50,560 nt of DNA from Gammaproteobacteria bacterium (GTDB taxonomy: Bacteria; Pseudomonadota; Gammaproteobacteria; Steroidobacterales; Steroidobacteraceae): NCBI GenBank assembly GCA_005878095.1, contig VBNH01000050.1, positions 1-50,560 of the forward strand. Direction: 5' to 3'. Both the position numbers and the translations under genes were made by a program. The notes beneath the pieces are model-generated. The model was not told the origin of the DNA and did no database searches. It saw nothing but the letters and a program-made list of their open reading frames with translations. This document shows, in pieces, positions 7,149 through 16,156 of this stretch (positions are counted from its first letter, which is position 1; the number at the start of each line of letters is the position of its first letter).

Positions 7149-10100
7149 GTGCAGCGGATCCGCAGCCTCTTGGTCGCCAATCGCGGGGAGATCGCCATCC
7201 GCGTCATGCGGGCGGCGAGCGAGCTCGGCCTGCGCACGGTGGCGATCTATTCGCAGGAGGACCGCTTCTCGCTGCACCGGACCAAGGCGGACGAGGCGTA
7301 CCTCGTCGGCGCCGGGCGCGGGCCGGTCGAGGCCTACCTCGACATCGCGGATATCCTGGCGGTCGCGCGCGAGGCGCGGGTGGATGCGATTCATCCCGGC
7401 TACGGCTTTCTGGCCGAGAACCCCGAATTCGCGCACGCGACACGCGCGGCGGGCCTGGTATTCATCGGACCGGATGTCGAGACTCTGCGCCTGCTCGGCA
7501 ACAAGGTCAGGGCGCGCGAGCTGGCCGCCTCGGCGAGTGTGCCGGTGATGCCGGCCACGGGCCCGCTGCCGGCGAGCCTCGGGCAGAGCGCGCAGCTGGC
7601 GCGCGCCATCGGCTACCCGCTGATGCTGAAAGCCAGCTGGGGAGGCGGCGGCCGCGGCGTGCGCGTGGTGACGAGCGAGGCGCAGCTTCAGGAGCTGCTG
7701 CCGCTCGCGCGGCGCGAAGCCCTGGCCGCCTTCGGCAACGACGAGGTCTACCTGGAGAAGCTGGTCGAGCGCGCGCGGCACGTGGAGGTGCAGCTGCTCG
7801 GCGACCATCACGGGACCCTGGTGCACCTGTTCGAGCGCGACTGCACCGTGCAGCGGCGCCACCAGAAGGTGGTGGAGCGCGCGCCGGCGGTGTTCCTCAC
7901 GCCCCCGCAGCGCGAGGAGCTCACCGCCGCGGCGCTCGCCATCGGCCGCGCCGCGCACTATCACAACGCCGGCACGGTCGAGTTCCTGCAGGATGCCGAC
8001 AGCGGCCGCTGCTATTTCATCGAAGTGAATCCGCGCATCCAGGTCGAGCACACGGTCACCGAATGCGCGACCGGCATCGACCTGGTGAAGGCGCAGATAC
8101 GCATCGCCGACGGCGCGCGCATCGGTGAGCCCGGGAGCGGCGTGCCGGCGCAGGCGGACATCCGCATCGGCGCCCACGCCCTGCAGTGCCGCATCACCAC
8201 CGAGGATCCGGAAAACGACTTCGTCCCCGACTACGGCAAGATCACCGCCTACCGCAGCCCCGCCGGCTTCGGCATCCGGCTCGATGCCGGCACCGCCTAC
8301 AGCGGCGCCATCATCACGCGCTCCTACGACTCGCTGCTGGTCAAGGTGACCGCCTGGTCGCCGACGCCCGAGGAAACCATCGCGCGCATGCACCGGGCAT
8401 TGTGGGAGTTCCGCGTGCGCGGCGTGGTCACCAACCTGCGCTTCCTGGACCAGCTCATCACGCATGCGCGCTTCGCACGCGGCGAGTACACCACGCGCTT
8501 CATCGACGACACGCCGGAGCTGTTCCGCGGGCCGCGCAAGCGCGATCGCGCCACGCGCCTGCTCAGCTACCTCGGCGCCCTCATCGTCAACGGCAACGAT
8601 GAGACCCGCGCTCGCGCGCGCCCGCGGCCGCTCACCGCCGCCAGGCTGCCGCCGGGCCCGCTGCCCGCGCCCGCGCCGGGTACCAAGCAGAAGCTCGATG
8701 AGCTCGGGCCGGAGCGTTTTGCCGCCTGGATGCTCGCCGAGCAGCGCGTGCTGCTCACCGACACCACCATGCGCGATGCGCACCAGTCGCTGCTGGCGAC
8801 GCGCGTGCGCACGCTCGACATGACGGCCATCGCGCCGTACTACGCGAGTCTGCTGCCCGAGTTGTTCTCGGTGGAGTGCTGGGGTGGGGCGACGTTCGAC
8901 GTCGCGCTGCGTTTCCTGCGCGAGGATCCCTGGCAGCGCCTCACGCTGCTGCGCGAGCGGCTGCCGAACCTGTTGCTGCAGATGCTGCTGCGCTCCGCCA
9001 ATGCGGTGGGTTATGCGAACTATCCCGACAACGTCGTGCGTTTCTTCGTCGCGCGGGCCGCGCAGCGCGGCATCGACCTCTTCCGCATCTTCGACTCGCT
9101 CAACTGGGTCGAGAACATGCGCGTGGCGATCGATGCGGTGCTCGAGGCCGGGAAGCTCTGCGAGGCGTCGATCTGCTACAGCGGCAACTTGAGCGATCCG
9201 CGCGAGCGCAAGTACACACTCGATTACTACCTCGGGCTGGCGCGCGAGCTCAAGGCCGCCGGCACCCACGTGCTCGGCATCAAGGACATGGCGGGGCTGG
9301 TGCGGCCGCGCGCCGCTTACACGCTGGTCAAGGCCCTGAAGGAGGAGGTCGGGCTGCCGGTGCATTTCCACACGCACGACACCAGCGGCATCGCCGCCGC
9401 CAGCGTCCTGGCGGCGATCGACGCGGGCGCCGACGCGATCGACGGGGCCATCGACGCCATGAGCGGGTTGACCTCGCAACCCAACCTCGGCTCGCTCATC
9501 GAGGCGCTGCGCCACGGGCCGCGCGATCCGCGCGTCGATCCGCAGCGGCTGCGCGTGATCTCGTCCTACTGGGAGCAGGTGCGGCGGCAGTACGCGGCCT
9601 TCGAGAGCGACATCCGCGCCGGCGCCTCCGAGGTGTACGTGCACGGCATGCCGGGCGGCCAGTACACGAACCTGCGCGAGCAGGCGCGTGCGCTCGGCAT
9701 CGACGAGGCGCGCTGGCCCGAAGTCGCCGGCGCGTACGCCGAAGTCAACTCACTTTTCGGGGATATCGTGAAAGTCACGCCGACCTCCAAGGCGGTCGGC
9801 GACCTGGCGCTGCTCATGGTGACGGCGGGCCTCACGCGCGAGCAGGTGCTGGATCCCGACGTCGAGGTCGCCTTCCCGGAGTCGGTGGTGGAGTTCTTCC
9901 GCGGCTCGCTCGGCCAGCCCTACGGCGGCTTTCCGCCGGCGCTGCAACGCAAGGTGCTCAAGGGCGCGGCGCCGCTCACCGCACGCCCCGGCGCGACGCT
10001 GCCGCCGGTGGACCTCGCCGCCGAGCGCGCCCGTATTCAGGAGCGCCTGCCACGCCCGGTCACGGACGAGGATCTCGCCTCCTATCTGATGTACCCGCGC

Positions 10101-10592
10101 GTGTGGCTGGAGTACGCGCAGGAGCGGCTGCTGTACGGCGATGCGGGGATTTTGCCGACGCCGGTGTTCTTCTACGGCATGGAGCCCGGGCAGGAGATCA
10201 GCGTCGATCTCGAGCGCGGCAAGACTCTCATCGTGCGCTACGTCGCGAGCAGCGAGCCGCACGAGGACGGCACACGCACCGTGTTCTTCGAGCTGAACGG
10301 GCAGCCGCGCTCGGTGCGCGTGCCCGATCGCAGCCAGGTGGCGCGCCGGCCGCCCGCGCGCAAGATCGAGCCCGGCAATCCGAGGCATGTCGGGGCGCCG
10401 ATGCCGGGCGTCGTGGCGACCGTCAAGGCCGCGCCCGGGGCGAGGGTGGCGCGAGGCGAGCTGTTGCTGACGCTCGAGGCGATGAAGATGGAAACCGCGG
10501 TGCGCGCCGAGAGCGACGGCGAGGTGGCCGAGGTGCTCGCGCGGCCGGGCCAGGCGGTGGATGCCAAGGATCTGCTGGTGGTGCTGCGCTGA
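7149..10592 (+). CDS. pyc: Pyruvate carboxylase, single-chain
   Basis: 1147 residues, the full length of single-chain pyruvate carboxylase, an anaplerotic enzyme making oxaloacetate from pyruvate, bicarbonate and ATP. Domains in order: biotin carboxylase (SLLVANRGEIAIRV at the N-terminus, glycine loop KASWGGGGRGVRVV, EVNPRIQVEHTVTE), carboxyltransferase beginning LLTDTTMRDAHQSLLATRVR near residue 535 with FHTHDTSG, and a biotinyl domain with the acceptor Lys about 1113 in LEAMKMET. The GTG start is 18 nt after the tnpB stop and has no evident Shine-Dalgarno; the N-terminus looks complete, so the element landed just in front of the gene and may have replaced its native promoter and RBS. It converges on the flavoprotein gene with a 9-nt gap. 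Confidence 0.96.
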   Translation: MQRIRSLLVANRGEIAIRVMRAASELGLRTVAIYSQEDRFSLHRTKADEAYLVGAGRGPVEAYLDIADILAVAREARVDAIHPGYGFLAENPEFAHATRAAGLVFIGPDVETLRLLGNKVRARELAASASVPVMPATGPLPASLGQSAQLARAIGYPLMLKASWGGGGRGVRVVTSEAQLQELLPLARREALAAFGNDEVYLEKLVERARHVEVQLLGDHHGTLVHLFERDCTVQRRHQKVVERAPAVFLTPPQREELTAAALAIGRAAHYHNAGTVEFLQDADSGRCYFIEVNPRIQVEHTVTECATGIDLVKAQIRIADGARIGEPGSGVPAQADIRIGAHALQCRITTEDPENDFVPDYGKITAYRSPAGFGIRLDAGTAYSGAIITRSYDSLLVKVTAWSPTPEETIARMHRALWEFRVRGVVTNLRFLDQLITHARFARGEYTTRFIDDTPELFRGPRKRDRATRLLSYLGALIVNGNDETRARARPRPLTAARLPPGPLPAPAPGTKQKLDELGPERFAAWMLAEQRVLLTDTTMRDAHQSLLATRVRTLDMTAIAPYYASLLPELFSVECWGGATFDVALRFLREDPWQRLTLLRERLPNLLLQMLLRSANAVGYANYPDNVVRFFVARAAQRGIDLFRIFDSLNWVENMRVAIDAVLEAGKLCEASICYSGNLSDPRERKYTLDYYLGLARELKAAGTHVLGIKDMAGLVRPRAAYTLVKALKEEVGLPVHFHTHDTSGIAAASVLAAIDAGADAIDGAIDAMSGLTSQPNLGSLIEALRHGPRDPRVDPQRLRVISSYWEQVRRQYAAFESDIRAGASEVYVHGMPGGQYTNLREQARALGIDEARWPEVAGAYAEVNSLFGDIVKVTPTSKAVGDLALLMVTAGLTREQVLDPDVEVAFPESVVEFFRGSLGQPYGGFPPALQRKVLKGAAPLTARPGATLPPVDLAAERARIQERLPRPVTDEDLASYLMYPRVWLEYAQERLLYGDAGILPTPVFFYGMEPGQEISVDLERGKTLIVRYVASSEPHEDGTRTVFFELNGQPRSVRVPDRSQVARRPPARKIEPGNPRHVGAPMPGVVATVKAAPGARVARGELLLTLEAMKMETAVRAESDGEVAEVLARPGQAVDAKDLLVVLR

Positions 10593-10601
10593 GGACGGGC
10601 T

Positions 10602-11819
10602 TCAGAGCGTGTCGCGCAGCGCGATCGCCGCGTCCGCGAGCTTGTCGGGATCGGGGCGCGCGTGCGCGGCGATGAGCTTGCGCGCGGCCATCTGGTCCTT
10701 GGGTTGGTTGACGGTGTCGATGGCGATGAGCTCGCCGCCGCGCAGGTAGCAGGCGCTGAAGCTGCGCGCCGCGGCGGCGCCGCGCGTCACCACCGTGTCA
10801 TGGCCCTGACAGACGCCGACGATCACGAGCTTCAGGTCGTACTGATCCGACCAGAACCACGGCACCTTGTCGTGGGCCGTGGGGATCCCCAGCAGGTTGA
10901 GCGCCGCGGTCGCGCCCTGCTCGAAGGCGTTGTCGACCGATTCCAGGCGCAAGCGGCGGCGGTAGTGGGGACTGAAGTGGTTGGCGCAGTCGCCGGCGGC
11001 GTAGATCGCGGCATCCGAGGTACGGCAGTGCTGATCGATGCGGATGCCGTTGTCGCACTCGAGCCCGGCGCCGGTGGCGAGCTCGTCCCTTGGGGCCACC
11101 CCGACCGCGACGATGACGATGTCGGCCGGATGCTCGCCCCCCTCCTCGGTGAGCACCGCGCGCACGCGCCCGCTATCCCCGTGGAGCGCCCGCACCGTCT
11201 CGTTGCAGCGGATGCGCACGCCCTGGCGGGCGTGCTCGGCCTCGTAGAAGCGCGAGACCTCGAGGCAGGTCACGCGGCTCATGACGCGTTCGGCCATCTC
11301 GAGCACCGTCACCTCCATGCCGAGCCCGCGTGCGGTGGCGGCCACCTCCAGCCCGATGTAGCCGCCGCCGATGATCACCATGCGCCCTCCCGGGGCGCAC
11401 TCGGCGCGGATGCGGTCCGCGTCGGCAAGGGTGCGCAGGACATGCACCCCGGCCAGCTCGGCGCCGGGCGCGGCGAGGCTGCGCGGCCGGCTGCCGGTCG
11501 CCAGCAGCAGCGCGTCGTACGCCAACAACGTGTTGTCGTCGAGCCGCACGCGCTGCTCGCGCCGCAGGATCTCGCTCACCCGCCGCCCGAGCTGCGTGTC
11601 CACCTGGTGCTCGGCGAAGAACTGCGCCGGACGGATCATGAGCCGCTCGCGCTCGAGCGCGCCGGCGAGGTACTTCTTCGACAGCGGCGGCCGCTGGTAG
11701 GGAAGCCACGGCTCATCGCCCACCATGCTGAGCTTCCCCGTAAAGCCCTTGCGGCGTAGTGTATCGACGGCCTGCACGCCGGCCTGGCCGGCTCCCGCGA
11801 TCACGATGTGTTCGTACAT
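10602..11819 (-). CDS. FAD-dependent ferredoxin (rubredoxin)-NAD(P)+ reductase-type oxidoreductase
   Basis: 405 residues. The N-terminal FAD Rossmann motif is HIVIAGAGQAGVQA, followed by PYQRPPLSKKYL, typical of reductases of oxygenase systems. The NAD(P) site is VIIGGGYIGLEVAATARG, the FAD-contacting IYAAGDCAN is present, and a C-terminal reductase domain follows (VPWFWSDQYDLKLVIVG). The family passes electrons from NADH to a ferredoxin or rubredoxin serving P450s, alkane hydroxylases or dioxygenases. No partner ferredoxin or oxygenase lies in this window, so the electron acceptor is unknown. Length and motifs are complete. Confidence 0.9.
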   Translation of the reverse strand: MYEHIVIAGAGQAGVQAVDTLRRKGFTGKLSMVGDEPWLPYQRPPLSKKYLAGALERERLMIRPAQFFAEHQVDTQLGRRVSEILRREQRVRLDDNTLLAYDALLLATGSRPRSLAAPGAELAGVHVLRTLADADRIRAECAPGGRMVIIGGGYIGLEVAATARGLGMEVTVLEMAERVMSRVTCLEVSRFYEAEHARQGVRIRCNETVRALHGDSGRVRAVLTEEGGEHPADIVIVAVGVAPRDELATGAGLECDNGIRIDQHCRTSDAAIYAAGDCANHFSPHYRRRLRLESVDNAFEQGATAALNLLGIPTAHDKVPWFWSDQYDLKLVIVGVCQGHDTVVTRGAAAARSFSACYLRGGELIAIDTVNQPKDQMAARKLIAAHARPDPDKLADAAIALRDTL

Positions 11820-11952
11820 GCGCCCGAAGAATAGCCCATGCCCTGATTGCCCGGCCGCACCACAGCGGGGCGGCCCGGCAATGTGCGCGCTCCAGTACGG
11901 TGCGATGCGCCGCGGCGGCGCCCCGGCGCGAAGCGCAACTTCCGCGGTTTAG

Positions 11953-12366
<414 letters not shown>

Positions 12367-12431
12367 GGCGCGCAGGCCGCGAGCACGGCGGCGCTTGGGG
12401 CTCGCGCCGCGCGCGGGCTATGCTTCACCCC

Positions 12432-13406
12432 ATGCCTGCGACGATCCGCTTCCACGCGCACGGCGGACCTGAAGTCCTGCGTTGCGAGGAGCTCGAGCCC
12501 GGCAAACCCGCGAGCCACGAAGTGCAGGTGCGCCACACCGCGATCGGCGTCAACTACATCGACGTATACGACCGCACCGGCCTGTACCCGGTGAGCCTGC
12601 CGAGCGGCCTCGGGCGCGAGGCGGCGGGGGTCATCACCGCCCTCGGGCGCGCAGTGCGCGGCCTGCGCGTCGGCGAGCGCGTCGCCTACGTGCATTCGCT
12701 CCCCGGAGCCTACAGCGAGCTGCGCAATGTGCCCGAGGAGCGGGTGGTGAAGGTGCCGCGCGGCATCTCCGACGAGGAGGCTGCCGCCCTGATGCTGAAG
12801 GGGCTCACGGCGCACTTTCTCATCCGGCGTACCTACAAGGTCGCGCGCGGCGACACGATCCTGGTGCATGCCGCGGCAGGCGGCGTCGGGCTCATTCTGT
12901 GCCAGTGGGCGCACGCCCTCGGAGCGAAGGTGATCGGTGTGGTCGGGAGCGATGCGAAAGCCGAGCTCGCCCGCAAGCACGGCTGCCGGCACGTGCTGAT
13001 CTCCGGGCGCGATGAGCTCGTGGCGGGCGTCAAGGCCCTGACCCGCGGCGCGGGCGTGGCGGTGGTCTACGACGCCGTCGGCAAGGACACCTTCATGGAT
13101 TCGCTCGACTGCGTGCGGCGCCTCGGGATGATGGTCACGTTCGGCAACGCCTCGGGCCCCCCGCCCGCCATCAGCCCGCTCGAGCTCACCAAGCGCGGCT
13201 CACTGTTCCTGACGCGCCCGACGCTCTTCAATTACATCGCCTCGCGTGAAGACCTGGCGGCGGGGGCGCGCGAGCTGTTCGCGGCGGTGCGCGCGCGCAA
13301 GGTGCGTGTCGTCATCGGCCAGAGATATCCGCTGGCGCAGGCCGCCGAGGCGCATCGCGATCTGGAAGGCCGCCGCACCACCGGCTCGACGGTGCTGGTG
13401 CCCTAG
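12432..13406 (+). CDS. NADPH:quinone reductase, zinc-independent MDR family
   Basis: About 324 residues from the ATG at 12432 (MPATIRFHAHGGPEVL); an ATG four codons earlier is possible. It is a medium-chain dehydrogenase/reductase of the quinone oxidoreductase group. Visible are the GVNYIDVYDRTGLYP segment, the NADPH Rossmann motif ILVHAAAGGVGLILCQWA, and the C-terminal IGQRYPLAQAAEAHRDLEGRRTTGSTVL. Catalytic zinc ligands are absent, as normal for this branch. Its last about 200 nt are overlapped on the opposite strand by the open C-terminus of the acetolactate synthase small-subunit gene. Confidence 0.93.
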   Translation: MPATIRFHAHGGPEVLRCEELEPGKPASHEVQVRHTAIGVNYIDVYDRTGLYPVSLPSGLGREAAGVITALGRAVRGLRVGERVAYVHSLPGAYSELRNVPEERVVKVPRGISDEEAAALMLKGLTAHFLIRRTYKVARGDTILVHAAAGGVGLILCQWAHALGAKVIGVVGSDAKAELARKHGCRHVLISGRDELVAGVKALTRGAGVAVVYDAVGKDTFMDSLDCVRRLGMMVTFGNASGPPPAISPLELTKRGSLFLTRPTLFNYIASREDLAAGARELFAAVRARKVRVVIGQRYPLAQAAEAHRDLEGRRTTGSTVLVP

Positions 13407-13742
13407 GCGCCCGCCGGCGCCGGCCGCGCCCGCAGCGGCCGGGCGCTGCGGCTGATCGGGCTCGAGCCGCAGTTTGAGCAGCACCAGCTCACGCTCCAGA
13501 TGCTCCCCGCGCGTCATATCGAGCACGTTCACCACGTCCACCAGCTTGTTCAGCTGGCTGGCGATCTGCTGGATGACCTGATCGGACCCCTTGGTGACGA
13601 GCGTCAGGCGCGACACCGTGGGGTCGTCGGTCGGCGCCACCGACAGGGATTCGATGTTGTAGCCGCGCGTGGAGAACAGGCCGGCGACGCGCGTGAGGGC
13701 GCCGGCTTCGTTTTGCAGCAGGATCGCGATGATGTGGCGCAT
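13200..13742 (-). CDS. Acetolactate synthase small (regulatory) subunit, single ACT domain with abnormal C-terminus
   Basis: Residues 1-85 from the ATG at 13740-13742 are a clear IlvH/IlvN ACT domain: MRHIIAILLQNEAGALTRVA, then RGYNIESLSVAPTDDP, then LNKLVDVVNVLDMTRGEHLERELVLLKL. This subunit binds valine for feedback control and stabilises the catalytic subunit. After about residue 90 the frame becomes Ala/Gly/Arg-rich and runs 207 nt antisense through the quinone reductase gene to a stop at 13200; nothing resembles the usual IlvH C-terminal domain. Either it is a short IlvN/IlvM-type subunit that lost its stop, or a frameshift hides a TAG at 13403-13405. It is divergent from ilvB, not in the usual ilvBH order. 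Confidence 0.8.
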   Translation of the reverse strand: MRHIIAILLQNEAGALTRVAGLFSTRGYNIESLSVAPTDDPTVSRLTLVTKGSDQVIQQIASQLNKLVDVVNVLDMTRGEHLERELVLLKLRLEPDQPQRPAAAGAAGAGGRLGHQHRRAGGAAAFQIAMRLGGLRQRISLADDDTHLARAHRREQLARPRRQVFTRGDVIEERRARQEQ

Positions 13743-13787
13743 GAGCGACGCTGCGCAGAATAAAGGATCGGCGCGAGTTTGCACCAC

Positions 13788-13820
13788 GGAAGCAAGCTGT
13801 TACGCTGATCTGTTGCTTCC
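13788..13820. promoter_or_regulatory. 8-bp inverted repeat between divergent ilvB and small-subunit genes
   Basis: GGAAGCAA (13788-13795) and TTGCTTCC (13813-13820) are perfect reverse complements separated by 17 nt. They lie in the short shared upstream region of the two acetolactate synthase genes. The repeat could be an operator or a leader hairpin. No leader peptide rich in branched-chain residues was seen, so classical attenuation is not supported. Confidence 0.4.
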
Positions 13821-13857
13821 AACGTCCCCTGCAGCCTAGATCCGCACGAGCGCGTCC

Positions 13858-15705
13858 ATGAGCGACACGGTGATCCAGCCACGCCCGCGAGGAAATCCGC
13901 TGGCCGGCGAGAGCATGAGCGGCGCCCGCATGATCATGCAGGTGCTCGCGGACGAGGGCGTCACGGCCATATTCGGCTACAGCGGCGGGGCGATCCTGCC
14001 CACCTACGACGCCGTGTTTCTCTACAACCAGCAGTGCGCACGGCTCGGCGAGCCGCAGATCCCGCTCATCGTCCCGGCCAACGAGCAGGGGGCGGGCTTC
14101 ATGGCGGCCGGCTACGCCCGCGCCTCGGGCCGAGTGGGGGTGTGCCTGGTTACCTCGGGCCCCGGTGCGACTAATACTGTTACACCGGTGCGCGATTGCA
14201 TGGCGGATTCTATACCGATTGTCGTGATTTGTGGACAAGTCGCCACTCCTTCCATCGGCACCGACGCGTTCCAGGAGGCGCCCGTGCCCTCGATGATGGG
14301 AGCGGTCGCCAAGCATATTTTCCTGGTGACCAATCCAGCCAAGCTCGAGGCCACGGTACGCACGGCGTTCGAGATCGCCCGCACCGGCCGGCCCGGTCCG
14401 GTGGTCGTGGATATCCCCAAGGACGTCCAGAACTGGGAGGGCGTTTTCCGGGGCGAGGGTCTGCTGCCGATTCCCGGCTACCGCCGGCGCATGCACGAGC
14501 TCAGCCAGGCGGTGCTCGATGCGCCCGCGGCCGAGCGCTTCTTCGCCATGCTGGGGGAGTCCCGCCGGCCGCTCATCTACGCCGGCGGCGGCGTGATCAA
14601 CGGCAACGCCGCCGGCGCACTCACCGAGTTCGCCTGCGCCTTCGGCGTGCCGGTGGTGACCACGCTCATGGGGATCGGTGCGCTCGACACCACGCACGCG
14701 CTCTCCCTGCGCATGCTCGGCATGCACGGCGCCGCGTTCGCCAACTACGCCGTCGATGATTGCGATTTTCTCATCGCGGTCGGCGCGCGCTTCGATGACC
14801 GGGTGGCGGGTGTGCCCGCGAAGTTCGCCCGCAACGCGCGGCACATCGCGCACCTGGACGTCGATCGCGCCGAGGTGAACAAGGTCAAGCGCGTGCACTG
14901 GAGCTACGTGGGGCTGGTCGCCGGGGCGCTGCGGGCACTGACCGCGCACGGGCGGCAGAGGCAGTTTCAGGTCGACTTCGGCCCCTGGCGGGCCGAGGTC
15001 GCGGAGCTGAGGCGCGTCTACGCCATGAACTACGACCGCGCGAGTCCCCTGATCCAGCCCTACTACGTCATCGAGGAGCTCAACCGCCACGCGCGCGGTG
15101 AAGCCATCATCACCACCGGCGTCGGCCAGCACCAGATGTGGGCGGCACAGTACTGCGATTTCACCTCACCGAGGCTGTGGCTCACCTCCGGCAGCATGGG
15201 CACCATGGGTTTCGGGCTGCCGGCGGCCATCGGCGCGCAGATCGCTCGGCCCGAGCGCCTGGTGATCGACATCGACGGGGATTCCAGCATCCGCATGAAC
15301 ATCGGGGAGCTGGAGACCGTGACCACCTACGACCTGCCGCTGAAGGTGGTGGTGCTCAACAACTTCGGCGACGGCATGGTCAAGCAGTGGCAGAAGCTGT
15401 TCTTCAAGGGTCGGCTGTCGGCGAGCGACCGCTCGCTGCACAAGAAGGACTTCGTCAAGGCGGCGCAGGCGGACGGCTTTCGTTACGCGATGCGCCTGGA
15501 GCGCAAGCAGGACGTGCCGCGCGTCATCGCGGAGTTCGTGGCGTTCAAGGGACCTGCGTTCCTGGAAGTGATGATCGATCCGGACGCGGGTGTGTACCCG
15601 ATGGTGGGGCCGGGGCAGAGCTATGAGGAGATGATCACCGGCGAATTCATTCCCTCGCGCCACAAGGTCGACATCAAGACTCCGGACCCCTCGGAGATGT
15701 TCTGA
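13858..15705 (+). CDS. ilvB: Acetolactate synthase large (catalytic) subunit
   Basis: 615 residues. This ThDP/FAD enzyme condenses pyruvate to acetolactate, or with 2-oxobutyrate to acetohydroxybutyrate, at the start of valine, leucine and isoleucine synthesis. It has GYARASGRVGVCLVTSGPGA, the central FAD-type domain, and the ThDP-Mg motif IDIDGDSSIRMNIGELETVT with MVKQWQKLFFKGR. The catalytic Glu76 is present in PANEQGAGFMA, but the preceding residue is Asn where His is usual, and GYSGGA replaces GYPGGA. The first ATG (13858) adds a 19-residue tail; an ATG at 13915 (MSGARMIMQVL) matches typical starts. IlvA (25090) makes its 2-oxobutyrate substrate. Confidence 0.93.
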   Translation: MSDTVIQPRPRGNPLAGESMSGARMIMQVLADEGVTAIFGYSGGAILPTYDAVFLYNQQCARLGEPQIPLIVPANEQGAGFMAAGYARASGRVGVCLVTSGPGATNTVTPVRDCMADSIPIVVICGQVATPSIGTDAFQEAPVPSMMGAVAKHIFLVTNPAKLEATVRTAFEIARTGRPGPVVVDIPKDVQNWEGVFRGEGLLPIPGYRRRMHELSQAVLDAPAAERFFAMLGESRRPLIYAGGGVINGNAAGALTEFACAFGVPVVTTLMGIGALDTTHALSLRMLGMHGAAFANYAVDDCDFLIAVGARFDDRVAGVPAKFARNARHIAHLDVDRAEVNKVKRVHWSYVGLVAGALRALTAHGRQRQFQVDFGPWRAEVAELRRVYAMNYDRASPLIQPYYVIEELNRHARGEAIITTGVGQHQMWAAQYCDFTSPRLWLTSGSMGTMGFGLPAAIGAQIARPERLVIDIDGDSSIRMNIGELETVTTYDLPLKVVVLNNFGDGMVKQWQKLFFKGRLSASDRSLHKKDFVKAAQADGFRYAMRLERKQDVPRVIAEFVAFKGPAFLEVMIDPDAGVYPMVGPGQSYEEMITGEFIPSRHKVDIKTPDPSEMF

Positions 15706-15721
15706 AGCGCCGGAGACTGCC

Positions 15722-16141
15722 ATGAAGTACCTGCACACCATGGTGCGCGTCACCGATATCGACGCATCACTCAGGTTCTACCGCGACGCGCTGGGCTTGA
15801 AGGAGCTGTCGCGCAAGGACTATCCGCAGGGACGCTACACGCTGGTGTTCCTGGCGGCGCCCGGCGACGAGTCGGCCCAGGTGGAGCTCACCTACAACTG
15901 GGACCCGGAGAGCTACGGCGGCGGGCGCAACTTCGGGCACCTGGCCTACGCCGTGGAGAACATCTACGCCACCTGCCAGCGCCTGCGCGATCACGGCGTG
16001 ACCATCCTGCGGCCCCCGCGCGACGGGCACATGGCTTTCGTGCGCTCGCCGGACAACATTTCCATCGAGCTGCTGCAGCAGGGCGCCTCCCTCGCGCCCG
16101 CGGAGCCCTGGAAGTCGATGCCCAACACCGGCAGCTGGTAG
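15722..16141 (+). CDS. gloA: Lactoylglutathione lyase (glyoxalase I)
   Basis: 139 residues, normal GloA length. It isomerises the glutathione hemithioacetal of methylglyoxal to S-lactoylglutathione. The sequence MKYLHTMVRVTDIDASLRFY, then LGLKELSRKDYPQGRYTLVFLA, YNWDPESYGGGRNFGHLAYAV and IELLQQ is canonical. Metal-ligand candidates are His5, Glu in VELTYNW, His in FGHLAY and Glu in SIELLQ, the four-ligand Ni/Co-type site. It follows ilvB by 16 nt and is likely co-transcribed. Confidence 0.95.
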   Translation: MKYLHTMVRVTDIDASLRFYRDALGLKELSRKDYPQGRYTLVFLAAPGDESAQVELTYNWDPESYGGGRNFGHLAYAVENIYATCQRLRDHGVTILRPPRDGHMAFVRSPDNISIELLQQGASLAPAEPWKSMPNTGSW

Positions 16142-16156
16142 GCGCGTCCGGCGCGC

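Noticed and set aside
6600-9644. Very long minus-strand open frame (about 1000 codons) opposite tnpB and pyc
   Set aside because: It mirrors the GC-biased third positions of pyc; composition is His/Arg/Ala/Glu noise with no domain, and pyc is unmistakable on the other strand.
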